DNA from: Candidatus Thorarchaeota archaeon
Lineage (GTDB): Archaea; Asgardarchaeota; Thorarchaeia; Thorarchaeales; Thorarchaeaceae
Length of the DNA: 51,658 nt
Assembly: GCA_016840685.1 (NCBI GenBank)
Contig: JAEORX010000005.1
Span: forward strand, 1 to 51,658
Direction: 5' to 3'
Part shown: positions 26,408 to 34,693 of the stretch, in pieces
How positions within the stretch are numbered: the stretch's first letter is position 1
Layout of the letters: every line of letters starts with the position of its first letter
Notes under the pieces: generated by a model
What the model saw: the letters and a program-made list of their open reading frames with translations, nothing else
Told to the model about the DNA's origin: nothing
The model's database searches: none
Position numbers and translations under genes: made by a program

Positions 26408-27253
26408 ATGGCCACCGATAAAACAGACTCTGCAATCGAAGAAATCCAAGAGAAAGTAGATCAACTCTCTGAAGAGCTGGCTAGTCTTAGAGAGGATCTC
26501 GAAACATTAAGTCTCGTGTCAGAGATGGATAAGAAACTGGATGATATCACGAAATCAGTCACAGGTATCGACTCAATAGTGAAGGAGATTGAAGACTCAA
26601 AGGAGTCTGCTGTCATCATAAAGAAGTTAGATGATATTCTTGTTACTTTGGCTGATAGTGAGGGTATACCAAAGAAGCTCGATGACCTCCAGAATTACAT
26701 TGCTGGTTTGTCGAGTCTTGAGGAACAAGTTCAGAATCTTTCTGGTCAATTTGAAGAAACAAAGGAAATTGTGGGAATCATTGTACGACAGCTGGATGAC
26801 ATAGAGAGGAAATATAATGCAGCTCTTGATAAGGTGTCTGAAGCGGTGGAAATGCTAACAACCTTCATTCAATCCGAGAATGACGAGGCTTCGGAATCCA
26901 AGAAACCCAAGAAACCACCAAAAGAAGCCCCACCAGAGGAGAAACCCAAGGTCAAATCAGTTGACAAAGCCAATCTGCCCTCAACAATTGATGCATTAAT
27001 GGACAACCTGATGACTCTTGTCGTTCCTCAGACCGAAGCAACTGAGATGGCTGAAGCACTGGAGGAGGTCCGTGATGAACTCACGACTCTAATCAAGGGA
27101 CACACTCCTGTACTATTCCAGTTTGGGAAACGCGCACGAGAACTCAAATCCTATCCTCCAACTGCCACTTTGAATGAGAATGATATTGCTAGTCTTAGTC
27201 GAGAAATTAAATCATGGAAGAGCAAACTCAAAGAAATGGCTGCCAGTAGTTGA
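26408..27253 (+). CDS. Coiled-coil protein with Pro/Lys linker, unknown function
   Basis: 281 residues. Residues 1-155 are a heptad-rich acidic coiled coil with a recurring K-K-L-D-D-I/L element (about 44, 75 and 93) and V-R-Q-L-D-D-I. Residues about 165-185 form a Pro/Lys-rich linker (K-P-K-K-P-P-K-E-A-P-P). The C-terminal 90 residues form a compact-looking helical domain ending in W-K-S-K-L-K-E-M. No catalytic motif or membrane segment. It precedes another unknown gene and the giant TrmB-like coiled-coil protein on the same strand. Confidence 0.75.
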   Translation: MATDKTDSAIEEIQEKVDQLSEELASLREDLETLSLVSEMDKKLDDITKSVTGIDSIVKEIEDSKESAVIIKKLDDILVTLADSEGIPKKLDDLQNYIAGLSSLEEQVQNLSGQFEETKEIVGIIVRQLDDIERKYNAALDKVSEAVEMLTTFIQSENDEASESKKPKKPPKEAPPEEKPKVKSVDKANLPSTIDALMDNLMTLVVPQTEATEMAEALEEVRDELTTLIKGHTPVLFQFGKRARELKSYPPTATLNENDIASLSREIKSWKSKLKEMAASS

Positions 27254-27424
27254 TTTTTCCTGATTTCGAGTTCTCTATATCTGTTTATTAAAACAAGGTT
27301 TATCTCTATCAAACCACAATGCGCAACTTGACTCACTTTCAGTGATTCTGATATGAATGGAATCAGATTCGAGCTGCAATGCTAAATCTCTTTCCGAAAC
27401 CACAATTTAGAGGACTTGACGTTC

Positions 27425-28228
27425 ATGAATCTGAAGAAACACAAGGAAGAACTCGCGGATAGGATTGTTCTCTTAGATGCCGCAGCTGACAATCAACTAG
27501 CTCTTGAACTAGTAGAGTTACATGAACAAAAGTGCATCACCTGTCAGGAGGATAGACTAGGATGCACTGTACGGCCTGCGTGTATGAATAGGAACTTTCT
27601 AAACGCATTAATTGAAATTGGCGTCAACCCTCAAGACCTTCCAAGTTTTTGCTATAGTCAGTATCTTGAACAGATACGACGATTCATTCTAGAAAAGAAA
27701 GGAAGGGAGATGACAGATAGAAGAATACCAATTAAAGATCTACTTACTACACTAGGCGTAAGCTCTATCCGTCATTTTACAACCAAGTTCAAGAAAGAGT
27801 GGAAAGGCTTTTCCTCAGCTCATGAGGAAAATGTAATGCTTGTGATAGGTAGCAATCTGATGTTTCGCTTCGATTTTGGGAGAGGAATTGTGACACTAAA
27901 TCCAGAACATGATCGAATTGAGAACTATCGGGTCTTTGGTCTCTATTGTCAGATTTTCGCAGAGCATTATGGTCTGAACATACGTGTCACCGATCTTACT
28001 CTGAACTGGTGGCTCCTTACTATTGAGGTCAAAGGTCATACCCTTAGCAGTGTCAAGAGTCAGCTGAAATCTGGGTCATTAAGTGGCTTTGATTCTATCT
28101 ATAAATCTGAGAGCGGGGATTCGGTCATCATTAATGCTGAGGTTATTGCTGATGATGAATCCTCAAATCTTGAAGCGGGTCAGCTGAGAACCCTTTTTGA
28201 TAGAGTATCGAAGTTTGAGAAAGAATAG
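27425..28228 (+). CDS. Unknown protein with an N-terminal four-cysteine motif
   Basis: 267 residues from ATG 27425 (the frame opens at TTG 27416). An N-terminal helix is followed by C37-x2-C40-x6-C47-x5-C53, a plausible zinc or Fe-S site. A helical central part follows, then a C-terminal alpha/beta part with F-R-F-D-F-G-R-G and a W-W-L-L-T-I-E-V-K-G strand. I do not recognise the family. Its stop lies directly before the TGTCA-rich promoter of the giant gene downstream, so the two are probably separate transcription units. Confidence 0.68.
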   Translation: MNLKKHKEELADRIVLLDAAADNQLALELVELHEQKCITCQEDRLGCTVRPACMNRNFLNALIEIGVNPQDLPSFCYSQYLEQIRRFILEKKGREMTDRRIPIKDLLTTLGVSSIRHFTTKFKKEWKGFSSAHEENVMLVIGSNLMFRFDFGRGIVTLNPEHDRIENYRVFGLYCQIFAEHYGLNIRVTDLTLNWWLLTIEVKGHTLSSVKSQLKSGSLSGFDSIYKSESGDSVIINAEVIADDESSNLEAGQLRTLFDRVSKFEKE

Positions 28229-28230
28229 AC

Positions 28231-28268
28231 TGACAAAATGTCACACATGATTGTCACATAAATTGTCA
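28231..28268. promoter_or_regulatory. Array of four TGTCA half-sites overlapping the promoter of the giant TrmB-like gene
   Basis: Half-sites are TGACA 28231-28235 and TGTCA at 28239-28243, 28252-28256 and 28264-28268. The first pair forms the dyad TGACA-AAA-TGTCA. The last pair is a 12-bp-spaced direct repeat of ATTGTCA. The outer arms ACTGACAA (28229-28236) and TTGTCAGT (28263-28270) are perfect inverted repeats. A TATA-like ACATAAAT at about 28256-28263 lies inside, 26 bp from the ATG, so bound protein would block initiation. Confidence 0.6.
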
Positions 28269-28284
28269 GTGGTGGGATGCACAA

Positions 28285-31200
28285 ATGAGTGATGATGTAA
28301 TTACGGAAGTAGTTTCCGTGTTGAAAAAGAATCTAGGCATCACGGATGTCGAGTCCAAGGCTATACTGCCTGTATACCTTGGTGGGAATATGACAGCAGG
28401 TGGAGTGTCTCTAATGTCGGGTGAGAAACTTCAAACTGTCGAAAAAGCCCTTCAAAGATTAGTGGAGAAGGGCTTGATAAAAGAGATTGAAGGAATCATT
28501 CCTGTATACCGTTCGATACCACCGAACCTTTCATTGTCCGGTGAGTTATCTACCATTCTTGGTGATGTTAGTTCTCTGAGTGATCTTTCTGAAAAGACAT
28601 TTGGCTCAAAAGGAGACGAGATTGACAAAAATGTTGAGAAGGTGATTGGTTCTCAAGTTGAGTCACTTGAGGCTGCACGAGCGTCTCTCACGAAATATGA
28701 AGATGAAATGGTGGATTTAGTCAGTACTCGCATTGAACAGGTCAAGGATACAGCAACTGGAGTGATGAGTGCACTCTCAGAAGATGTTGAAGACATAATG
28801 AACAAGTTGGATACATCACTGGACAATAGGCTTGGAGCGAAGCTTGGCGAACTGCAGAGTGAAATTGACAAGAGCCAGGTAAAGTTGGAAAAAGAAGTGA
28901 CTCGAATATCCCGCGAATTCGATAGGTGGCTAAAAGCTGAAAGGAAGACAACACTCACATCAATCTCAGAATTTGAGTCAAAAGCTGTTTCACTCATAGC
29001 TATTGCACGTGATGCAGTCACAAAGGCTCTTGAAATGTCATCAAATGCTCTGCAGAATATCACTCAAGAGCTAACAAAGACACTGAGCTCGATGACCTCT
29101 AATGCATCCGATAGAGGTGTCGAGATACTCAGCTCTGTGTCAGAAGATATCACCCAACTCCTTTCACGTCTTGATGACGAATTGAGCCAGACTTACTCAG
29201 CTGGTCAGGAATCATTGGCCGAAGTCCTGAAACATGCCCGAACAATACCCACCGAGTTTGGGGAGTTTACGAAGAACAAGATAACTTCAGCTGCAGAGAT
29301 TATTGACGAAGCCAGTAGCGGCATCAGCGAATGGAAAGGAGAAGTTTCTGGTTTTATGGATATGGCATCCCAATCTGTGACCTCCCAACTGGAACAAGTT
29401 GCCTCTGCAGATGCAAGCTACATTGAGGTGATGAAGAACACACTCACTTCTCATATTGAAAAAGCGAATGGGATGGTTGGTGAAGAGTATGACCAGATAC
29501 AAGGTCTCGCAAACAACCTAGGAACGGATTGTGAAACTACACTTGCTGACACGCGGGTTTTGATGCTTGAACTTCTTGAAAAGCAGAATGAAACTGAGCA
29601 ATCAGGATGCGATGAGGCTGCGAAGACACTTCATACTGAGCTTGACAAATGGGTACAAGATACAGCGAAGCAAATAGAGGCTAATTTGAAGACCACCGCA
29701 GGAGATATTTCATCCATTCTCGATACTGAGTCCAATGAGTTGAGCACTCTAGCTGAAGCAATGAATAGTAGGCTGAAATCAGCTTTTAGCTCGGTCATCA
29801 AATCAACAAGCACGAAGAATGAGGCTGTAATTACATCTGTGAAGAAGACTGCGCATGATTTCGAAGCAAGTGTCGGATCAAATCTGGAGGGATTGATTAA
29901 TAACTTTACCACTGTAACAGAGAAACAAATACTTGATTCTAAGAAGCTCTATGAACGTTTGAGAGATCGGCTTGATAAACGAATGACCCAGAGAGTCACT
30001 GCCATAAGCTCTCAAGCTGAGAAGATTGAGTCAGAGATTGATGAGCTGATCAAGCAACAAGTAGAACGTATTGACCAACATGCATCAGGCATTCGCGATG
30101 AGTTTCATACACACCTAGAAGAGATTACCCGTCAATTCATTACTCTGACCCAAGGAATTGAAGCCACTTTTAATGGTCTACTATCGAGTCAAACTGTTGA
30201 AGCTCGGGATTTGATAGCTTCAACACATGCTGAATTTAAGACAACCATTCAATCAGAGATGGTCGGACTTAAAGAAGACTCATTGAAACTGCAGCAAGAA
30301 TATACTAGTGAGCTGGGAATGAAAATTGATGAGGTCGCTTCATCTGTTGCATCCGTAAAACATGCCTTAGAGGAAATGATTGTTGAAAAGCGACATCAAA
30401 TTTCACTTAATATGGCTGACGCTCTTACCAAGCTTGAAGAGTCGATAGTTAGCACGGAAGATAACCTTAGCAAGATGGAAACCGGCATCATCAAGCAATT
30501 TACTGAGAATCTTGACCAAGTCACAAAGGAATTCAACACAACAGTTGATGGTGCTCGAGACACAATCACTGAGCGGCTGGATAATGTTCGTGCTACGACG
30601 ATTGATGCACTAGAGAAAAGCACTGCATCAGCGAAGAACGTCGCTGAGACCTTCATTTCAGAGCAAAAAGATCACAAGCAACGACACCTGGCTGATACTA
30701 GTAAGAAGATCAACCAGCTCGCTACAAAACGCATGAAAGTTTCGAAGCAGAAGATTGAAGAATTTCGTTCCGAACTCTCTGAACGCGAAACTAGTGGAGT
30801 GAAAGGTCGCAACCTAGCAAAGGAAGAAGTTATTCAAGCTATTGAAGAAAGACGAGCTGAAGTCACTCAAGCATTCGATGCTGCCACAGTTTGGGTTGAC
30901 TCGACAGTCGCTAATATTGCTACATCCCTTGACACTTTCGGAAACAAACTCTCGAATGAACTTGTACTGTTACAGAAGAATCTCCTCAAGACTGCAGAGG
31001 AGTCTTCAGCTTCTGTGATTGAACGGGGTGATGCGGATGTCGAGAAACTGGCTGAGATCATAGCAACATTAATTGAAGATGCGGAGTCGTCCGTCAGTGC
31101 TAGGATAGATGAATTCGGAGAGAGTTGTGCAACTGCTCTTGCAAATGGTCAAAACGCATTCACATCAATGCCAAGTGCAATGGCAGAAAAACTTGTAGAT

Positions 31201-32178
31201 GTGGAGGAGAAGATAGTCCAAGAAACAAATCAGGACTATAGAATGGTGGCTGAAAAGCTAGCATCATCTTTCACTGAGTTTCAACGGTCATCTGAGTCAG
31301 CATCTGAAGAGTTTCGAAACCTGCTTGAACAGTCATCGATACAAACCACAGAAAAACGAAATGAAGCCATAAAAGCTGTCCAAGAAGGTGCTATAATGAC
31401 AAACCAAAATGCAGCACGGAAATTGGAAATAATTGGTTTGGAATTAAAGACACAACTCAGTACTCAGACTTCAACACTTATTGAGAAGGTACATTCTGAT
31501 TTAGGAGCAAAGAATCAAACACTTACTGAAATCGTTACAGATAGCCGTAACCAATCAAGTGAAAGAGTAACCGAGTTAAAGCAAAAGAGAAACGAAGCTC
31601 TCTCAAAGTTTAGTGACCAAGTGGATAAATCATTCCGACGTTGGTCAAATACTCAAAAGAATGAGATAGATGCCTTGAGTGAAAATGTGAAAGTAACAAT
31701 ATCCGGTGTAACTAACTTGACCTCAAAGGCTGTTGATACGCTCAATGCGATTCATGCAGCAAGTGAGAAATTACTTGAGGTTCCCACTGAAAGAACTTGG
31801 TATCTCAGCGGACTTCAGGAAGCTTGTACCCATATTGTAGATATGGCAAGTAGGGCAGAGGAATCCGTTGTGATTTCAGTTCATGATGTGTCGTGTCTGG
31901 ACTTGAAGAAACTAGCGAGAGTAAGGACGCCTCGACGCAAAGTTCTAGTATTGCCGGAAATGGATGAACCTGACCCCGCACTGGAAGCACTCGATGGCTG
32001 GCGTATAATGCACACACATACACCAATGCTTCTAACAATAATAGATGACCGCGAGATACTCGTTGGAGGTGCCAAGGAGTCAGACAGACTGATTTCAGTC
32101 ATTTCCGAGGACCAAACATATCTCAAGCTCTATCATGATGTGCTTGGGCCACGTTTGATTCGAAGTAGAGCTGCATGA
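28285..32178 (+). CDS. Giant winged-helix / long coiled-coil / TrmB-C-like protein
   Basis: 1297 residues. The N-terminal 75 residues look like a TrmB-type winged helix (M-S-G-E-K-L-Q-T-V-E-K-A-L-Q-R-L-V-E-K-G-L-I). About residues 95-1165 are an almost unbroken, Ser/Thr/Glu-rich amphipathic helix region, comparable in look to chemoreceptor or apolipoprotein coils, with no transmembrane segment. The C-terminal 130 residues form an alpha/beta domain (A-E-E-S-V-V-I-S-V-H-D and D-D-R-E-I-L-V-G-G) like the phospholipase-D-fold effector domain of TrmB regulators. Ordinary TrmB proteins are about 250-350 residues, so the coil is a massive insertion between DNA-binding and sensor ends. The start is ATG 28285, leaderless, under a TGTCA array. 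Confidence 0.8.
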   Translation: MSDDVITEVVSVLKKNLGITDVESKAILPVYLGGNMTAGGVSLMSGEKLQTVEKALQRLVEKGLIKEIEGIIPVYRSIPPNLSLSGELSTILGDVSSLSDLSEKTFGSKGDEIDKNVEKVIGSQVESLEAARASLTKYEDEMVDLVSTRIEQVKDTATGVMSALSEDVEDIMNKLDTSLDNRLGAKLGELQSEIDKSQVKLEKEVTRISREFDRWLKAERKTTLTSISEFESKAVSLIAIARDAVTKALEMSSNALQNITQELTKTLSSMTSNASDRGVEILSSVSEDITQLLSRLDDELSQTYSAGQESLAEVLKHARTIPTEFGEFTKNKITSAAEIIDEASSGISEWKGEVSGFMDMASQSVTSQLEQVASADASYIEVMKNTLTSHIEKANGMVGEEYDQIQGLANNLGTDCETTLADTRVLMLELLEKQNETEQSGCDEAAKTLHTELDKWVQDTAKQIEANLKTTAGDISSILDTESNELSTLAEAMNSRLKSAFSSVIKSTSTKNEAVITSVKKTAHDFEASVGSNLEGLINNFTTVTEKQILDSKKLYERLRDRLDKRMTQRVTAISSQAEKIESEIDELIKQQVERIDQHASGIRDEFHTHLEEITRQFITLTQGIEATFNGLLSSQTVEARDLIASTHAEFKTTIQSEMVGLKEDSLKLQQEYTSELGMKIDEVASSVASVKHALEEMIVEKRHQISLNMADALTKLEESIVSTEDNLSKMETGIIKQFTENLDQVTKEFNTTVDGARDTITERLDNVRATTIDALEKSTASAKNVAETFISEQKDHKQRHLADTSKKINQLATKRMKVSKQKIEEFRSELSERETSGVKGRNLAKEEVIQAIEERRAEVTQAFDAATVWVDSTVANIATSLDTFGNKLSNELVLLQKNLLKTAEESSASVIERGDADVEKLAEIIATLIEDAESSVSARIDEFGESCATALANGQNAFTSMPSAMAEKLVDVEEKIVQETNQDYRMVAEKLASSFTEFQRSSESASEEFRNLLEQSSIQTTEKRNEAIKAVQEGAIMTNQNAARKLEIIGLELKTQLSTQTSTLIEKVHSDLGAKNQTLTEIVTDSRNQSSERVTELKQKRNEALSKFSDQVDKSFRRWSNTQKNEIDALSENVKVTISGVTNLTSKAVDTLNAIHAASEKLLEVPTERTWYLSGLQEACTHIVDMASRAEESVVISVHDVSCLDLKKLARVRTPRRKVLVLPEMDEPDPALEALDGWRIMHTHTPMLLTIIDDREILVGGAKESDRLISVISEDQTYLKLYHDVLGPRLIRSRAA

Positions 32179-32637
32179 CTACAGCTGCAATGAATACACA
32201 AGTGCATCCTCATCAAAGTAGTATCCAGGAATTCTTGAGGAAACAACAAACCCATTGGATTCATAGAGCGCCCTAGCTGGGGCATTACTCACACGAACTT
32301 CAAGAATACAGGAGGTTATGCCAATAGCTTCCAGATGATCCAAAATATGTGCCAACAACATTTTGCCATACCCTCTCCTTCGCTCATCTGTATGAATCGC
32401 TAGATTGAGTATATGTCCTCGGGACTTCTTGGGATTGGTTTCCCAAACTGCATAACCAATCACCACCTTGTTTTTCTCAATAACATCCATAAAGAGAAAC
32501 CCCGTTTTCCCAGAGGGCATCTCTCCTCCTTGTAGGCAAATATTGAGGAAGATAGAATACTCCCAAGCTACAGGGAAACATGCTCGTTCTATCTCCATTA
32601 CGCGATCGATATCTTCTAGACGAACTCTCCTAATCAT
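32179..32637 (-). CDS. rimI: GNAT N-acetyltransferase, RimI/Ard1-like
   Basis: 152 residues with the GNAT fold throughout. The acetyl-CoA pyrophosphate loop is R-R-R-G-Y-G-K-M-L-L, preceded by the I-L-N-L-A-I-H strand, and the R-A-L-Y-E-S-N-G-F motif is near the end. Archaeal relatives acetylate protein N-termini. The other possibility is a general GNAT enzyme. It abuts the convergent giant gene (1-nt spacing) and lies 24 nt after the zinc-ribbon membrane protein gene, probably in one operon. Confidence 0.83.
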   Translation of the reverse strand: MIRRVRLEDIDRVMEIERACFPVAWEYSIFLNICLQGGEMPSGKTGFLFMDVIEKNKVVIGYAVWETNPKKSRGHILNLAIHTDERRRGYGKMLLAHILDHLEAIGITSCILEVRVSNAPARALYESNGFVVSSRIPGYYFDEDALVYSLQL

Positions 32638-32661
32638 AATGCAAACTCACCCTGGATATTG

Positions 32662-33006
32662 CTAGAAAACAAGATCATCAACAGCACTTCCACACGAAGG
32701 GCAATAAGAGGCATTCTCAGGGAGAGGCGCGCCACAGACTTGACATATTGAGACTACCCGCAGAAAATGTGGTCTTGTTTCTTGATAGTTGTCGAATCTT
32801 GCGTCACCTACCCAAGTCTTGTTTACCCACCAGAAGCACATCATCGCAGCGAAGAGTGTCATCAAGATGAACATTGGGGCAAGTTCACCAGTAAAAAAGA
32901 ATGGGAATATGAAGAACGATGTGTCCCCTTCATGATTTAAAAGAGCAAGGCCTAGTCCTAGGATGATGAAACCGATTGTGATAAGGTACAATTCACGATA
33001 ACGCAA
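32662..33006 (-). CDS. Small membrane protein with C-terminal zinc ribbon
   Basis: 114 residues. One membrane segment at about 7-26 and one or two more at about 32-62 (S-F-F-I-F-P-F-F-F and M-F-I-L-M-T-L-F-A-A-M-M-C-F-W-W-V). A zinc ribbon at about 89-107 has C-Q-V-C-G-A-P and C-P-S-C-G. The start is TTG 33006 with GGTGAG 7 nt upstream. The ribbon should face the cytoplasm. Function unknown. Confidence 0.72.
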   Translation of the reverse strand: MRYRELYLITIGFIILGLGLALLNHEGDTSFFIFPFFFTGELAPMFILMTLFAAMMCFWWVNKTWVGDARFDNYQETRPHFLRVVSICQVCGAPLPENASYCPSCGSAVDDLVF

Positions 33007-33192
33007 GTTTATCTCACCATTGAACCATGAAGGGTATCAACAGATAAGCTCCAACTTGTCGATGCGTATTAATCTATAGCTATGACAAGCAAAGATTGAC
33101 TTTGGATAATGCACATAAGACATATCAACAACAGATGAGGTAACAACTAGTGCCAAGCCACCATTGCAGTCATCGTCTATGATAACTACAAT

Positions 33193-33744
33193 ATGGTGCG
33201 GGGGTTTGAAAGGATGACACCAAAAGTAACCAAAAAGGAAGTTAAGAGAGGAAAATCAAAATACCTCTTTAAAATTACAGTGGTTGGTCCTGACGATTCA
33301 CTATTGGAGAATGTTCTTTCGACCTTCGATCCAGTTGTCAAAGTTGATGGAATACGTATTGTATCAGCTGATCACACAACAGATGATTCTGAGGTCCGAG
33401 CAGTGTTCATGTCTCCAAAACATGCTGCGCTTGATATTCTCTTATCACTGACATTCAAAGGTGCAAGTGCTGCGATAATTGTCTTGAGGGATCCAGACCC
33501 TGAGCTTGAAGTTGTGTATAGAAATGAGGTTCGTGAGAACCTTGGTGCTAAAATCCCAACACGAGTTGTTACAATTGGGTCTAGTGTTGATGAATTCAAA
33601 CGCAATGAGATTCACCACACCTTTGATGAGTTAATTGAAGAAATCCTTACACTAAGAGAGAAGGGTCAGAAGGCAAAGGAACAGGAAGAAACTAGTACGA
33701 AGAAAAAGGGAACTGAAACAAAAAAGGGCAAGAAGAAGAAGTGA
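33193..33744 (+). CDS. Ras-fold-like pseudo-GTPase with basic tail
   Basis: 183 residues. The order of strands resembles a small GTPase: F-K-I-T-V-V-G at the P-loop strand, V-D-G-I-R-I in the interswitch, and G-A-S-A-A-I-I-V-L-R-D-P-D where GTPases have the A-x-x-x-V-x-D strand. However, the P-loop reads G-P-D-D-S-L-L-E without G-K-S/T, and the N-K-x-D position is replaced by T-I-G-S-S, so nucleotide binding is unlikely. The last 30 residues are Lys-rich. ATG 33193 has no Shine-Dalgarno; ATG 33214 is equally plausible. The family match is structural intuition. Confidence 0.6.
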   Translation: MVRGFERMTPKVTKKEVKRGKSKYLFKITVVGPDDSLLENVLSTFDPVVKVDGIRIVSADHTTDDSEVRAVFMSPKHAALDILLSLTFKGASAAIIVLRDPDPELEVVYRNEVRENLGAKIPTRVVTIGSSVDEFKRNEIHHTFDELIEEILTLREKGQKAKEQEETSTKKKGTETKKGKKKK

Positions 33745-33787
33745 CACGTAACACGAAGATTTTTCTCACTTCCTGCTCGTTCTCAGC

Positions 33788-34693
33788 TTGGTGTCGGTAG
33801 TGGACTCAGAGAAGAAACGATCAGATGAATATTGGATGGGTGTGCGTGATGCACTAAGAATGATTGATAGTTTTATCAAATGGGCACGAAGAAATGAAGA
33901 GCGTGCAAAGTCACTGGATGATTTCATACACGATGGTCTTGTGGCAGCAGCAAAGAGATGCGAGTCCTGTCTAAAAGATGACTTAGGGCTTACCTTTGCT
34001 GAGGATGAAGCACCATCTAAGGACTCACAAGAAATTAAGCGAGTTCCTCCTGGATATGAGATAAGCTCCTCAACAGAGGAGGAATCCGATGAGATGTTTG
34101 AGGTGACTCCTGATGATATGTCACCCGAACCTTCGGATGTCCCAATTGAGTCAGAGGATGAGCCCATGAGTATAGACGCAGTTGATCGTCTTGAAGAAGA
34201 TGCAATTGAGGATATCTCATTGGAAGGACCTCTCCGCGAATTTTCCACAGATTTTGAACTTGTCGAACCTACCGATCTCATGGTTGAATCTCCACATATT
34301 ACTGAGAAAGAAGATACCACTCCTGAAGAAATAATGGACGAAGCAAATGCCGAGGATGTTGAACAGAAGCCATCATTCACGTGGGCTGATTATGAGAAAG
34401 CGGTTACTCCCACAAACGAGGATTCAGAGCTCATCGAAGACGAGGATGTCGAGCTTCCTCCTCCTATGGAGATAGAATTACCTGGAACATCAACTGATTC
34501 AACAAGTATCCCAGAGCCTCCAGACTTGCCCATAGATGAAATGGAGAGTGGTCCTGTTAGTGAGGAAGATGTTGATGCAACAGAGGATCTTGAACCGCTT
34601 ATGGAACCACCTGCCCCACCCCCTCCTCCTGAAAGTGATGAGGATGAGGAAGAACGTAGGCGGCGAGCACGACGTCTCTTCTTTGGAGATTAA
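33788..34693 (+). CDS. Highly acidic, probably disordered protein with a helical N-terminal domain
   Basis: 301 residues. Residues about 8-75 form a helical domain (Y-W-M-G-V-R-D-A-L-R-M and A-A-K-R-C-E-S-C). From about 80 to 290 it is dominated by Glu, Asp, Pro and Ser and should be unstructured. It ends with a P-P-A-P-P-P-P-P run, an acidic patch and a basic R-R-R-R-A-R-R-L-F-F-G-D tail. The start is TTG, with GTG codons nearby, so it is uncertain. It follows the pseudo-GTPase gene by 43 nt and overlaps the convergent E1-like gene by 4 nt. No function can be assigned. Confidence 0.65.
   Translation: MVSVVDSEKKRSDEYWMGVRDALRMIDSFIKWARRNEERAKSLDDFIHDGLVAAAKRCESCLKDDLGLTFAEDEAPSKDSQEIKRVPPGYEISSSTEEESDEMFEVTPDDMSPEPSDVPIESEDEPMSIDAVDRLEEDAIEDISLEGPLREFSTDFELVEPTDLMVESPHITEKEDTTPEEIMDEANAEDVEQKPSFTWADYEKAVTPTNEDSELIEDEDVELPPPMEIELPGTSTDSTSIPEPPDLPIDEMESGPVSEEDVDATEDLEPLMEPPAPPPPPESDEDEEERRRRARRLFFGD

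Noticed and set aside
28653-31061. Several minus-strand open frames inside the giant coiled-coil gene
   Set aside because: Serine-rich shadows produced by the biased codon use of the coil; no promoter or Shine-Dalgarno.
33766-34380. 204-codon minus-strand frame opposite the acidic protein
   Set aside because: Product is almost pure Ser-rich low complexity, the antisense of Glu/Asp codons; the plus frame has a structured N-terminal domain and fits the gene order.
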